Assembly (NCBI RefSeq): GCF_009901585.1
Contig: NZ_WXYO01000001.1
Location: 434,001-498,000 of the forward strand
DNA: 64,000 nt
Source of the DNA: Poritiphilus flavus
GTDB taxonomy: Bacteria > Bacteroidota > Bacteroidia > Flavobacteriales > Flavobacteriaceae
Reading direction: 5' to 3'
The number at the start of each line of letters is the position of its first letter. The first letter of the stretch is position 1. The notes beneath the pieces are model-generated. The model was not told where the DNA came from and ran no database searches. It worked only from the letters and a program-made list of their open reading frames with translations. Of the stretch, positions 43,209-51,788 are shown in pieces. Position numbers and translations under genes: made by a program.

Positions 43209-43679
43209 TTAATCCACGGCTGCAATGCAGTCCATCTCTACCAGGGAATCTCCAGGTACTCCCCCATAGGTAGCAACGGTTGTGCGTACCGGAGGATTTT
43301 TTCCGAATCGCCCGCGGAATACTTCGTTCATCTTCTTATAATCTGCCAGGTCTGCGAGATATACATTTACCTTTAGTACCTGTTCCATAGAGGATCCGTT
43401 CTTTACCAATTCTTTTTCCAACTCTTTGAGCACATGATCCGTGTGCGCTTTGATATCTCCGTCAAAATGGGCTCCTTTGCCCGCTATATACAGTGTATTT
43501 CCATGTTTAACAGCACCTGAAAAGAGCGGGATATCCTGGTCCTCATAAATGGTTCCTACCACCTCTTTTACGGCCGTTTTTCTTCGGTCCATAGCCTGGG
43601 CCGTGCCTATACCGAACAAAGCGGCAAAGGCCATTCCTATCTTTTTTATTGAAGATCTTCTAGCAACTGTTTGATCCAT
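43209..43679 (-). CDS. exported RidA family imine deaminase
   Basis: The protein has 156 residues. An N-terminal 'ARRSSIKKIGMAFAALFGIGTAQA' reads as a twin-arginine-like signal peptide. The RidA domain includes 'IPLFSGAVKHGNTLYIAGKGAHFDGDIKAHTDHVLKELEKEL', with the catalytic Arg132 ('PPVRTTVA') and Glu148 ('LVEMDCIA') in the places used by active RidA enzymes. It is encoded 10 bases before the PLP enzyme gene. Two exported RidA proteins flank one exported PLP enzyme, which strongly suggests a shared enamine intermediate. Confidence 0.9.
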   Translation of the reverse strand: MDQTVARRSSIKKIGMAFAALFGIGTAQAMDRRKTAVKEVVGTIYEDQDIPLFSGAVKHGNTLYIAGKGAHFDGDIKAHTDHVLKELEKELVKNGSSMEQVLKVNVYLADLADYKKMNEVFRGRFGKNPPVRTTVATYGGVPGDSLVEMDCIAAVD

Positions 43680-43723
43680 AATTGTACAATTAAGTTATTT
43701 CCTGAATTTTTGTTTCGGTACTT

Positions 43724-44653
43724 CTACCAGGTCCTCTTTTTTAAGAGTTCTTCAATCTGTGCCTTGGGTACAGGCAACTCATCCATATGATCTTTCAACC
43801 ACTGTGAAAAATCCTTCTCGATCTCATCAGACCATTTGCTGTCTATCTGTCCTGGAGTATACTTTCCCTCCTTTAGCTTTGTAATCCCAAATAAGTCCCT
43901 GAGCCTTACTACTTCGGAGGTGACCACCACCTTCTCTGCCAAATGAGCTGGCACGAATATTACGCCTTCTTTTTTTGCCAGCACGATATCTCCCGGGAGC
44001 ACGGAAGCTGCACCGATCCGTATTGGTGAGTTGATACTCAACAACATGACTTCCTGAAGGAAAGAAGGATGCCAGCCTCTTACATAAGCGTTAAAACCCT
44101 CTATCTCGGACAGTCCTTCCATATCCCTGCTGGAGGCATTAAAGATCACGCCCCGTTTGGATTTAGCATATATTGAATTCCCAAGGTTATCGCCAATCAG
44201 TGTTCCATCAACGATCTTTCCAAAGCCATCCGCCACATAGACATCGCCTTCTATCAGACGGTCAATGGGCCATGAATTCGGACTACCTATTTCACCCTCT
44301 GCCTTACCTTTTTTCTTGATCTGATCCGAAACATCCGGTCTGTTGGGCATATATTGAACTGTAAGGGCCCTCCCCACCACGGGAACGTCGTCGTGCAATA
44401 ACTCCCAACCTCCTTCAAACTGGTTGTGATATCCTTCGTTGCGCAAAACACCCCAGGCTTCTTCTATGGTTACGCTTTCCATCCTTTGCAGAATATCATC
44501 AGCAACTTTGGGCCTTCCGTCTTCAAAACGTTCACCCTCCCATTGGGAGGTAAGGAAAACCAGCTGGTCCCTGGATAGGCTCTGGGCAGATGTCACAGCG
44601 ATAGCGCCTATCAGCAAACAACTGAAGATCATGGATTTAATATAGTATTTCAT
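43724..44653 (-). CDS. exported RraA family protein (aldolase/lyase-like)
   Basis: The protein has 309 residues with a signal peptide (to 'VTSAQ'). The RraA/HMG-aldolase core holds the magnesium and pyruvate motif: Gly154-Asp155 in 'LIGDNLGNSIYA', then Arg176-Asp177 in 'FNASSRDMEGLSEI', matching the G-D-x20-R-D spacing of class II pyruvate aldolases. 'PIRIGAASVLPGDIVLAKKEGVIFVPAHLAEKVV' completes the fold. True RraA is a cytosolic RNase E inhibitor; export here points to an aldolase or decarboxylase role on a keto acid. The N-terminal ~80 and C-terminal ~50 residues are extensions. Confidence 0.88.
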   Translation of the reverse strand: MKYYIKSMIFSCLLIGAIAVTSAQSLSRDQLVFLTSQWEGERFEDGRPKVADDILQRMESVTIEEAWGVLRNEGYHNQFEGGWELLHDDVPVVGRALTVQYMPNRPDVSDQIKKKGKAEGEIGSPNSWPIDRLIEGDVYVADGFGKIVDGTLIGDNLGNSIYAKSKRGVIFNASSRDMEGLSEIEGFNAYVRGWHPSFLQEVMLLSINSPIRIGAASVLPGDIVLAKKEGVIFVPAHLAEKVVVTSEVVRLRDLFGITKLKEGKYTPGQIDSKWSDEIEKDFSQWLKDHMDELPVPKAQIEELLKKRTW

Positions 44654-44670
44654 AGGATTTAGATAATTAG

Positions 44671-45816
44671 TTATGTTGTTATTTTTGACTCTTCTATTTC
44701 TATTTCTGCCTTGGACTTCTTTGCTGATGGGTCCTTATCGCGCCACCAGGTGGCCAGTGAAGATCCGGAAATGTTCATCAATGGTCCAAAAACCGCCGGT
44801 GCTAACCCAACAGTAGCCACCTTCCCCATTTCCAGGGCTATTCCTGAGGCCAGGCCACTATTTTGCATACCTACTTCCAGAGCGATAGTCCTACAATCCT
44901 GTTCTTTCATTTTCAGCAACCTACAACTCCAATACCCCAAAAAGTACCCTGCAGCGTTGTGCAGTATGGCGGCAAGAATAAGGAAGATCCCTATGGAAAG
45001 CAGACTATCCCTCCCGGCGGCAGTGATAATGGTAATGATAAAGGCAATACCAGCCATAGAAACTATGGGCATAGCCTTGTCCAGCCATTTTGCCTTTCCG
45101 TGAAAGAAGTAGTTAAACAGCAGGCCGGCAATCACAGGAAGGATCACGATCTTGGTGATACTCAGCATCATCGCCCAAAAATCTATTGGAACAAACTGTC
45201 CGGCGAAAACCTCCATGAGAAATGGGGTCATCAGTGGGGCCAGGACCGTAGCTACGGCCGTTAAGGTTACTGAAAGGGCCAGGTTGGCTTTAGCCAAGTA
45301 GGCCATCACATTTGAAGCCAATCCACTTGGAGAAGAGCCAACCAGCACAACACCCGCGGCTATTTCCGGGGAAAAGCCAAATAATGAAGCTATGGAGAAT
45401 CCCAGTATAGGCATGATGCTGAACTGGCAGATCAGTCCTACCAATACCCCTTTGGGCATTTTAACCACCCCCATGAAATCCCTCAGGCTCATAGCCGTAC
45501 CCATACCAAACATGATGATCTGTAGTAAGGGGATGATAAGCGATTTCAGCTCGAAATCTCCTAACTTCTGAAAATACGAAGGATAATACATGGAAACGGT
45601 AACCGCCGCAAAGATCAGGATGGTAAACGAAAAACCCTTGAATTTTGGATACCCCCTCACTCCGAGGGCCAGGAAAAGAAAAAAGAAAACCAGCGGCGGG
45701 CCGGCCATTTGCCCTTTCCCCATAATTAGGATAACCAAGGCGGTTACCAACCAGATCGCGGCAATTGCCAGGAATACTTTGTAAGTGCGTTTAGTCTGTG
45801 TTTTGTTCTCGCTCAT
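44671..45816 (-). CDS. BASS family sodium-dependent transporter
   Basis: The protein has 381 residues with nine or ten membrane segments. The BASS signature is present: 'LLQIIMFGMGTAMSLRDFMGVVKMPKGVLVGLICQFSIMPILGF', 'AGVVLVGSSPSGLASNVMAYLAKANLALSVTLTAVATVLAPLMTP' and 'ALEVGMQNSGLASGIALEMG', which hold the sodium-site and crossover residues. Family members import bile acids, pyruvate (plant BASS2) or pantoate with sodium. It is flanked by exported enzymes, so it probably brings their final organic acid into the cell. Confidence 0.92.
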   Translation of the reverse strand: MSENKTQTKRTYKVFLAIAAIWLVTALVILIMGKGQMAGPPLVFFFLFLALGVRGYPKFKGFSFTILIFAAVTVSMYYPSYFQKLGDFELKSLIIPLLQIIMFGMGTAMSLRDFMGVVKMPKGVLVGLICQFSIMPILGFSIASLFGFSPEIAAGVVLVGSSPSGLASNVMAYLAKANLALSVTLTAVATVLAPLMTPFLMEVFAGQFVPIDFWAMMLSITKIVILPVIAGLLFNYFFHGKAKWLDKAMPIVSMAGIAFIITIITAAGRDSLLSIGIFLILAAILHNAAGYFLGYWSCRLLKMKEQDCRTIALEVGMQNSGLASGIALEMGKVATVGLAPAVFGPLMNISGSSLATWWRDKDPSAKKSKAEIEIEESKITT

Positions 45817-45828
45817 AAGATCTATTGC

Positions 45829-47079
45829 TTATTCGTTCCAGGAAGGTTTGGAAATACCGTTGAGATCCCACATTACTTCCCCTCCTTTAATAGTTAATTC
45901 GCACTCAAGTTTTATGTTGCCGTTCATCTTTTTTCCTCTTGTATCAATAAAGCCAAAATCTCCCTCACGCAGGCGGAGCAGGGTAACGTCTGCCACGGCA
46001 CCAACCGTAAGATGCCCCAGGTCCGTTCGTTTTATGTATTGGGCGGGTTTCCAGGTTGCGGTATGTATGACTTCCTCCGGGCTCATACCCATATTGAGGA
46101 ATTTAGACATTACGTTTACAATATCTTTCATACCGCTGTTCATACTTCCCGTATGCAGGTCCGTACTTATCACATCAGGTTTAAATGCTTGTTTAAGGGC
46201 AGGTACAGCCTGGGAAAAGACAAAACTGCCTCCACCATGGCCCACATCGAATATAATGCCCCTTTTCTGGGCTTCAAAAACAAAATCCTTGACCTTTCCC
46301 TTTTCGTCTACCACGGGCTGCCGGCCTTTGACGTTAGCATAGGTATGAGTAAATATATCACCGGGACGAAGCTTTTCCATAAACAATTCTTCTATGGATA
46401 GTTCCGGTTCGCTTCCGCCAAAATCTATCATTACCGGTACTTCAGCCAAACGGCCAGCCTCAACGGTACGCTCCGTTGGTGTCCAATCATATCCTTGATA
46501 ATGTGCCAGTTTTATGCCTACGATAACCCCGGGAAATTGTTTGGCTACCATGGCCGTTAACCTAGGTTCCATATCCAACTGGTCTTGTTCTACTGCCCCA
46601 CCTTTCATACCGTGTCCAACGATATTAAGGAAAGCCAAAACCCTGGTTTTAGACATGTCAATAACCTGGGATTTGAAAGTTCTGAAGTTTCTCCAACCGG
46701 CTCCACCTGCGTCCACAATAGTGGTTACCCCGCTTCTAAAAGTAAACCCATCCGGGGGTAAAGCGCTAAAGCTATTACTTAAATACGCAAAAGGTACCGT
46801 TCCGTAGAAATTATGGCTGTGCATATCGATCAGTCCAGGGCTAACCAAAAGTCCGGAAGCATTAACTACTACTTTTGCCCTGTTAGCATTAATTTCAGAT
46901 TCTACCGCAGCAATCTTTCCATCCGCTATAGCCAGATCTCTTACGGAATTAATGTTATTCCTGGCATCGATCAACTGCCCTCCTTTGATAAGCAGGTCGA
47001 ATTCCTGTGCCTGAACCGCGCCTACCAATACAAGAGGTAGCAACAAGTTTATCAGATTCTTTTTGAATAAAGTTTTCAT
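45829..47079 (-). CDS. exported amidohydrolase/deacetylase family metallohydrolase
   Basis: The protein has 416 residues with a Sec signal (to 'AVQAQ'). The amidohydrolase metal centre is visible: His87-x-His89 ('LIDMHSHNF'), Lys190 for carboxylation ('GVIVGIKLAHY'), His245 ('DIFTHTYANV'), His281 and Asp307 ('VISTDLHTGS'). It matches the COG3964-type group, N-acyl deacetylases that are often encoded beside the SelA-like ammonia-lyase seen here. It would remove an N-acetyl group (or act on a cyclic amide). It ends 12 bases before the transporter start. Confidence 0.9.
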   Translation of the reverse strand: MKTLFKKNLINLLLPLVLVGAVQAQEFDLLIKGGQLIDARNNINSVRDLAIADGKIAAVESEINANRAKVVVNASGLLVSPGLIDMHSHNFYGTVPFAYLSNSFSALPPDGFTFRSGVTTIVDAGGAGWRNFRTFKSQVIDMSKTRVLAFLNIVGHGMKGGAVEQDQLDMEPRLTAMVAKQFPGVIVGIKLAHYQGYDWTPTERTVEAGRLAEVPVMIDFGGSEPELSIEELFMEKLRPGDIFTHTYANVKGRQPVVDEKGKVKDFVFEAQKRGIIFDVGHGGGSFVFSQAVPALKQAFKPDVISTDLHTGSMNSGMKDIVNVMSKFLNMGMSPEEVIHTATWKPAQYIKRTDLGHLTVGAVADVTLLRLREGDFGFIDTRGKKMNGNIKLECELTIKGGEVMWDLNGISKPSWNE

Positions 47080-47089
47080 ACGGTTTGAT

Positions 47090-48823
47090 TTACCTGGTTA
47101 GCGTATCGTTAAGCGTTTTTCGAAGCTGTGCCACTTCCTCTGTTGTAACCGCGGTGGCATTGTTATCAAAATTGGTTCGAATGAAGGAGAGTACCTCCGC
47201 GATCTCCTTGTCGCTCAGGAAACTGTGTTGCGGCATTACCCCGCTATACTGAATCCCATTCACCTCTATAGGGCCTTCCATCCCATTTAGAATGATCTCT
47301 ATCAGCCTGTTCTTGTCTCCGGAAACCCAATCCGTATTAGCAACCGGAGGGAATCTTCCGCGAGCGCCCCTTCCGTCCATTTGATGACAAGCGCTGCAAT
47401 ATTTGTTGTAAGTAGCCTGACCTGCAGAAGCCTCGTCGCCCAGCAGGTTGTCCGTTTCAATATCAGGTGTCCTGATATGGGTCAACAGCTTTCGCTCCTC
47501 CATCATGGCCAATTGGTCCTGACCAAACTCATCTTTACTTCCCTGATAAGTGATCTTCCAGATCTTCCCCTTTACGGAATCGGAAATATACAAAGAACCA
47601 TCCGGGCCTTCGGCAATCCCCATGGGCCTGAAATGGGCATCGTTGACATTGACTATGGGGTCTACTACGGCAAAGCCATCGGCAAATACTTCCCATGCTC
47701 CACTGGGTTTTCCGTCCTTAAAAGGTACAAAACCTACAAAATATCCGGATTGTGGATACGGTGCCCTGTTCGTAGAACCGTGAAAAGCTATGAAGGCGCC
47801 TTCTTTATAGCGTTCAGGAAACTGGTCTCCATGGTAGAATACCAGATCGTTAGGCGCCCAATGCCCGGGAAAACCAATCACCGGATCATCGCATTCCGCA
47901 CATCGGCCTACGGTATCGCCATCGCCCCCGTATTCCGGAGCCAGTACCTTTTTCCCCTTGAGTTGATCGTAATAACAATAAGGCCAACCAAAATCGGAAC
48001 CTTCGGTAACCCTTATAAATTCCTCTGATGGAAGCAATGCGCTTTCCCATGGGGAATAGGTATCGGGAAATAGCCTGAGCAGATCGTCCCGGCCATGCAT
48101 AACTACATAGAGATTGTTATCTATGGGGTTCCAGTCCATGGCCACCACGCTACGGATACCCGTTGCGTATTTTGTACCGTCTTTCTGTGTCTGACCCAGT
48201 TTATTGGCATCAAACTTCCATATGCCACCGTGATGTTCCAACTGGGGGCAGGGGTCCAGGCCTGGCGCCCTTGGGGTCCGCTTAGGTTGCTGGCATGCAT
48301 TGGAAGGTGCTCCGAACGGAACGTACATATTGCCTTCCCCATCAAAAGCGATCGGTTTTCCGATATGTTCATGTTTGCCGTGTTCGTGATCATCAGTTAA
48401 TACCACCTCCATTTCTCCCTCGGGAATAAGCGTGCCCGGTTTTAGTTTGTGTCTGTAAACCACCAGGTCTGAACTGTGGTACAAATATCCGTTGTAGATT
48501 CGCATGGCGGTTGCATAACTCCATTTGGCCCTGCCGCCATAGCCTCCAAAACGCTCTATATGCTCTGCACTGCCATCACCGTCAAGATCCTGAAGCACGG
48601 CCACAGAACCGTCGTTTCCGGCATTGCGGAGTTTGGCATACAACAGGCCATCAGAGGAAACCGCCATATGCCTGACTGTTTCGGGAATACTGTCTACGAC
48701 CACTAAAGCTTCAAAATTACCCGGAAGGAACAATCCTCCATTTGGAGGACCTTTGTCGCACCCTAATAGAATTAAGCTAAGAAGAAGGCTTGGAGCAACT
48801 ATTTTGAAAGCGCGCAAAAGCAT
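47090..48823 (-). CDS. lipoprotein PQQ-dependent sugar dehydrogenase fused to cytochrome c
   Basis: The protein has 577 residues with a lipoprotein signal (LLSLILLGC). Residues ~35-430 form a six-bladed propeller like soluble glucose/sorbosone dehydrogenases ('GKHEHIGKPIAFDGEGNMYVPFGAPSNAC', 'YATGIRSVVAMDWNPIDNNLYVVMHGRDDL', 'SDFGWPYCYYD'). The last ~100 residues are a cytochrome c domain with heme motif 'CSACH' and Met ligand in 'GVMPQHSF'. It would oxidise an aldose to a lactone or aldonic acid outside the cytoplasm and pass electrons to the respiratory chain. It is first in the nine-gene minus operon. Confidence 0.9.
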   Translation of the reverse strand: MLLRAFKIVAPSLLLSLILLGCDKGPPNGGLFLPGNFEALVVVDSIPETVRHMAVSSDGLLYAKLRNAGNDGSVAVLQDLDGDGSAEHIERFGGYGGRAKWSYATAMRIYNGYLYHSSDLVVYRHKLKPGTLIPEGEMEVVLTDDHEHGKHEHIGKPIAFDGEGNMYVPFGAPSNACQQPKRTPRAPGLDPCPQLEHHGGIWKFDANKLGQTQKDGTKYATGIRSVVAMDWNPIDNNLYVVMHGRDDLLRLFPDTYSPWESALLPSEEFIRVTEGSDFGWPYCYYDQLKGKKVLAPEYGGDGDTVGRCAECDDPVIGFPGHWAPNDLVFYHGDQFPERYKEGAFIAFHGSTNRAPYPQSGYFVGFVPFKDGKPSGAWEVFADGFAVVDPIVNVNDAHFRPMGIAEGPDGSLYISDSVKGKIWKITYQGSKDEFGQDQLAMMEERKLLTHIRTPDIETDNLLGDEASAGQATYNKYCSACHQMDGRGARGRFPPVANTDWVSGDKNRLIEIILNGMEGPIEVNGIQYSGVMPQHSFLSDKEIAEVLSFIRTNFDNNATAVTTEEVAQLRKTLNDTLTR

Positions 48824-48979
48824 GATCTTTGGAATTCTTTCGGGGTTTCTTAAACGCTCAGAAGAACCTTTGAAAAAGCCTTGCCTCTAAATTGGTCTGG
48901 TGAGTTAGTTGATCGTCTGCCCCCGCGTTAGATCAGTTAAGTTAGTTTTCTTTTCGCTACTTTACAAATGATTTTACAA

Positions 48980-49001
48980 AAAATGTGCTCGAGCACATTT
49001 T
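48980..49001. promoter_or_regulatory. 22-base perfect palindrome, candidate operator
   Basis: The core ATGTGCTCGAGCACAT is flanked by AA and TT-type pairs so that 22 bases (48980-49001) are fully self-complementary around a central CG. It lies 157 bases upstream of the PQQ dehydrogenase start and just after the CBM9-like gene stop. Form and central CG fit LacI-type operators; GntR-type is possible. No matching regulator is encoded in the window. Confidence 0.6.
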
Positions 49002-49029
49002 GATGAGACCAAAGTGTCCCCATCCTGTA

Positions 49030-49755
49030 TTATTTAAAGACCAATGTCCCGAAAAATTCCGGAGTATGGAAATTGGGGCGTTCCGTTCCCACCGGGTTCC
49101 AGCTGAGGTAGTGTGGTTTGCTGGTATCGTCTCCACATTTGTAAAAGTTGGCCTTAGACCGCAAGCCTTTCAGGCTTAAATCTTTGTGATGAACCAAAAG
49201 CTCAGCGGGTATGATCATAGTGAGTTCCCAGTTAAAATCCCCGTCTATTTCCGCAAAGGGTTCCTCTCCCAAAGTGGAGTACACCTGCATTTGCCTCTCT
49301 ATCAGGTCCGGTTCCACAAATTCCCGTTGATGTTTGCCAGGGCCGGGGCCATATGCCAGATGTACTGTTCCAATCGCATTAACCTCAAAGTTGTAATATG
49401 GCCCCTCCGAAATAGGGTCGAAAAAGAATTCCAGGCAGCTATCCCTGTGTGTACTGCTATTGGTTTCCGTGCGCTGGGCGAGGATATGCTCTTCGCGGAT
49501 GTAGAATTTAAGCCAGATCGCGTCTTCGCTATAAGCAATGCGAAAACTAACTTCCGGTCTGTACGGAAATGCCTCCCAGTTTAGCACGTCAACATGGTGC
49601 ATGACGGCCTCCCTGTCCAGTAAATTGGATACTTTCTGGATGTTGATATTGCCCTCGTATTCAATTTCATGAACTTCCAGTAATCCGGCAGCCTGTTTTG
49701 TCTGGCAGGCAGCGGTCAGGGCTGAAAGAAAACATAAAAGGAGGAGTTTTTTCAT
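49030..49755 (-). CDS. lipoprotein with CBM9-like domain
   Basis: The protein has 241 residues from ATG 49755 with the lipobox 'LTAAC'. The carbohydrate-binding family 9-like beta-sandwich shows 'VSFRIAYSEDAIWLKFYIREEHILAQ', 'DSCLEFFFDPISEGPYYNFEVNAIGTVHLAYGPG' and 'WELTMIIPAELL', and closes with 'HYLSWNPVGTERPNFHTPEFFGTLVF', the usual end of this group. It would bind or process sugar chains at the cell surface. It precedes the minus operon by about 200 bases and may be cotranscribed or separately controlled by the palindrome at 48980. Confidence 0.88.
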   Translation of the reverse strand: MKKLLLLCFLSALTAACQTKQAAGLLEVHEIEYEGNINIQKVSNLLDREAVMHHVDVLNWEAFPYRPEVSFRIAYSEDAIWLKFYIREEHILAQRTETNSSTHRDSCLEFFFDPISEGPYYNFEVNAIGTVHLAYGPGPGKHQREFVEPDLIERQMQVYSTLGEEPFAEIDGDFNWELTMIIPAELLVHHKDLSLKGLRSKANFYKCGDDTSKPHYLSWNPVGTERPNFHTPEFFGTLVFK

Positions 49756-49909
49756 GCTGATCTGATTTGAATTGAGTCTTCCGTACAGATGTGCAATGAA
49801 GCGCCCATGTACATTCAAAGTAAAGTTAGGCAGATCTTGTGTAAATTGACATCCGGAATGTTGAAATAAATAAGATCCTAGGAACCGGGATTTTTACTTA
49901 CTCATCAAC

Positions 49910-51448
49910 TTATCTTGAATTCAAAAAAGACAGTCGGTAGCTCAACCCAAGATTTCCAAACACACTGGAGAGGTCCCCATTCGTCGCCGTCAGATAGCCT
50001 GCCGCGGCCCGCAGCGCAAGCTGATCAGAAAGTTTGAGGTTTAATCCGGCACTAGGCTTAACAACCAGGCCTTCACCAGTGCTGATATCGCCTCCCCCGG
50101 CACCTCCACCCAGGACCTGGGCAAAGAGGTTTACGCTATTATTCATAAAATAGTTGGTTTGCAGACCTGGACCAACTAGGCCTTCCGCATAGGCTCCCGC
50201 GTTCCCAAAATTTGCGAAGGAAGTCTGCCCGGCCAGGTAGAAATTACGGCTGAGCAAATAATTCAGTTGCAGGGATATCTGAAACAGGTTTTCTGTCGGG
50301 TTCATCTCCCGGTCCGCATCCAGGACCACGTCCTGTTTGACAATAATCTCAAAGGCCTTAAATCGGGATCGGGTAAGTTCGTAATCCGTTTTTACGCCAT
50401 TGAAATCTGAATAGTATTTAAGTCCGAATCCCAAAGTAGAGGCGATGAAATGGGAATTCGGGCTCATCAGGAATCCTTTGTTTACCGCCAGGTACAGATT
50501 AGAGAAAAGGTGCTGCTCCAAAGAGATGTCCGGATAGATAAGCACTCCTCCCTGGGTATCCACACCTCCTCCACCTCCGGCTCCAACGCCAAACTTCGCG
50601 AGTATGTTCGTCCTGTTTTTGTTGAGACTGAAATGGTGTCCCGCGCCCAGAAGTATATTCATGTAACCAGCGGGAATACCGTCATAAGCTCCATCAGCCT
50701 TTAAAAAGAAAAGCCAGTTCCCGCCAAAGTAAGAGTTTAGTTCAAATCCGGCCAGGCGTATGGTACTGTCGTCCAGAGATACTCCTAATATATCCTGAGA
50801 GTCTCCCTGCACGGAAAGATTATTCAAATGCAGCATAAAGGACATTCTCCTGGGTTTTCTATCCCAGGTTGAGCTTTTAAGCTGTCCGGGTGCAAAACTT
50901 TTTCCGGCATCCGCAAAGGAAGCATACTGCAATTTTAGCGGAAGTTGAAGCGCCAGATACAATTGTTCGCCCCGTATTTTTCCACCGTCAAAGAAATTAA
51001 TATGGCTGTAACCCCCTGTCAGGGCAAACCTGTTGAAATTCAGTCCCAGGCTTAAGTGAGGCAGGATAAAAGCACCACCGCCATCAGGCGCCGCAGCGCC
51101 TCCTCCGCCACCAAAATGTACCCCCGCGTCCAGGAAAAAGTGTTGGCCTAAAAATGCCCTATAGCCGGCATTGATCCCCAGCGTAAAAAATCCGCCTCGC
51201 TCCCCGCTAACCGCTCCATATATTCCAAGGCCGGTGTAAAAGTTATTGAAATCGAGGTTGTAGTGAAGCCCGGTTAATCCCATATCATCTTCAGTCACCG
51301 AGGCAGATGTGGACGGTATTTCTACAGGTAGGAAGTCGATTACAAAGAGGCCGTTCTGTGTTTTTCTTGCGGGGATCTCATCGCCCTGTTGTGCACAGAG
51401 ACCCACGGTAAATGTCAAGAAACAGTACAAGGCGTATTTTCTTATCAT
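49910..51448 (-). CDS. outer-membrane beta-barrel with three glycine-loop modules
   Basis: The protein has 512 residues with a signal peptide (to 'GLCAQQ'). The chain alternates hydrophobic strands throughout. Three parallel segments carry glycine-rich loops: 'FFLDAGVHFGGGGGAAAPDGGG', 'ILAKFGVGAGGGGGVDTQGG' and 'NLFAQVLGGGAGGGDISTGEG', each followed by a 'P.(L/I)SL'-type strand and a 'GGY/LAVNKG/AAGYL' turn. It looks like an internally triplicated porin-like barrel. I do not recognise a named family. It stands alone. Confidence 0.7.
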   Translation of the reverse strand: MIRKYALYCFLTFTVGLCAQQGDEIPARKTQNGLFVIDFLPVEIPSTSASVTEDDMGLTGLHYNLDFNNFYTGLGIYGAVSGERGGFFTLGINAGYRAFLGQHFFLDAGVHFGGGGGAAAPDGGGAFILPHLSLGLNFNRFALTGGYSHINFFDGGKIRGEQLYLALQLPLKLQYASFADAGKSFAPGQLKSSTWDRKPRRMSFMLHLNNLSVQGDSQDILGVSLDDSTIRLAGFELNSYFGGNWLFFLKADGAYDGIPAGYMNILLGAGHHFSLNKNRTNILAKFGVGAGGGGGVDTQGGVLIYPDISLEQHLFSNLYLAVNKGFLMSPNSHFIASTLGFGLKYYSDFNGVKTDYELTRSRFKAFEIIVKQDVVLDADREMNPTENLFQISLQLNYLLSRNFYLAGQTSFANFGNAGAYAEGLVGPGLQTNYFMNNSVNLFAQVLGGGAGGGDISTGEGLVVKPSAGLNLKLSDQLALRAAAGYLTATNGDLSSVFGNLGLSYRLSFLNSR

Positions 51449-51788
51449 ATCTTAGGTTTGGTTGCCGAACGCTGGCTTAAAGCCCGCGCTTTCCGATTTT
51501 GACAAAAATTACAACGGTGTACGAGAATTTGGAATTTAAGGGGGAAGCAGCAAATGCAGGTTGATCAGGTTCAGGAATCTCGCTTACCCAAACGAACTTA
51601 ATCTATTTTGGTAAAAAAACCTCAAAAAAAAGCATACAAACGTTGAAGCTCCAATTTCTACTGTCCTAATGCGGCAAGCGGGCTTGCAGTATATCGAAAA
51701 AAGATCGCCATTAACAGTGTTTTAACCCGTTATAAACAGAATAGTAGTACTTTTACTGCTCTCAAAAAAAGAGATTAAACCCAAAAAG
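51449..51788. other. 340-base divergent intergenic region
   Basis: No gene is visible. On the minus strand near 51560-51590 there is 'GAACCTGATC' preceded by 'GCGAGAT', which recalls part of a thiamine riboswitch, but the rest does not fit. TACTTTTA at about 51749, one base off the -7 consensus, could serve the plus-strand gene at 51789. The remainder is AT-rich leader DNA. Confidence 0.4.

Noticed and set aside
43724-44653. RNase E inhibitor RraA
   Set aside because: A signal peptide and long extensions, with the aldolase GD-x20-RD motif, argue for an exported lyase rather than the cytosolic regulator.
47381-48028. 215-residue plus-strand frame
   Set aside because: It lies wholly antisense to the PQQ dehydrogenase/cytochrome gene, whose motifs are clear.
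51541-51600. Thiamine (TPP) riboswitch on the minus strand
   Set aside because: GAACCTGATC with GCGAGAT nearby looks right, but the CTGG/CCAG-type helix and the closing AGGGA are missing (the DNA reads CTTCCCC), and the downstream gene is not a thiamine gene.
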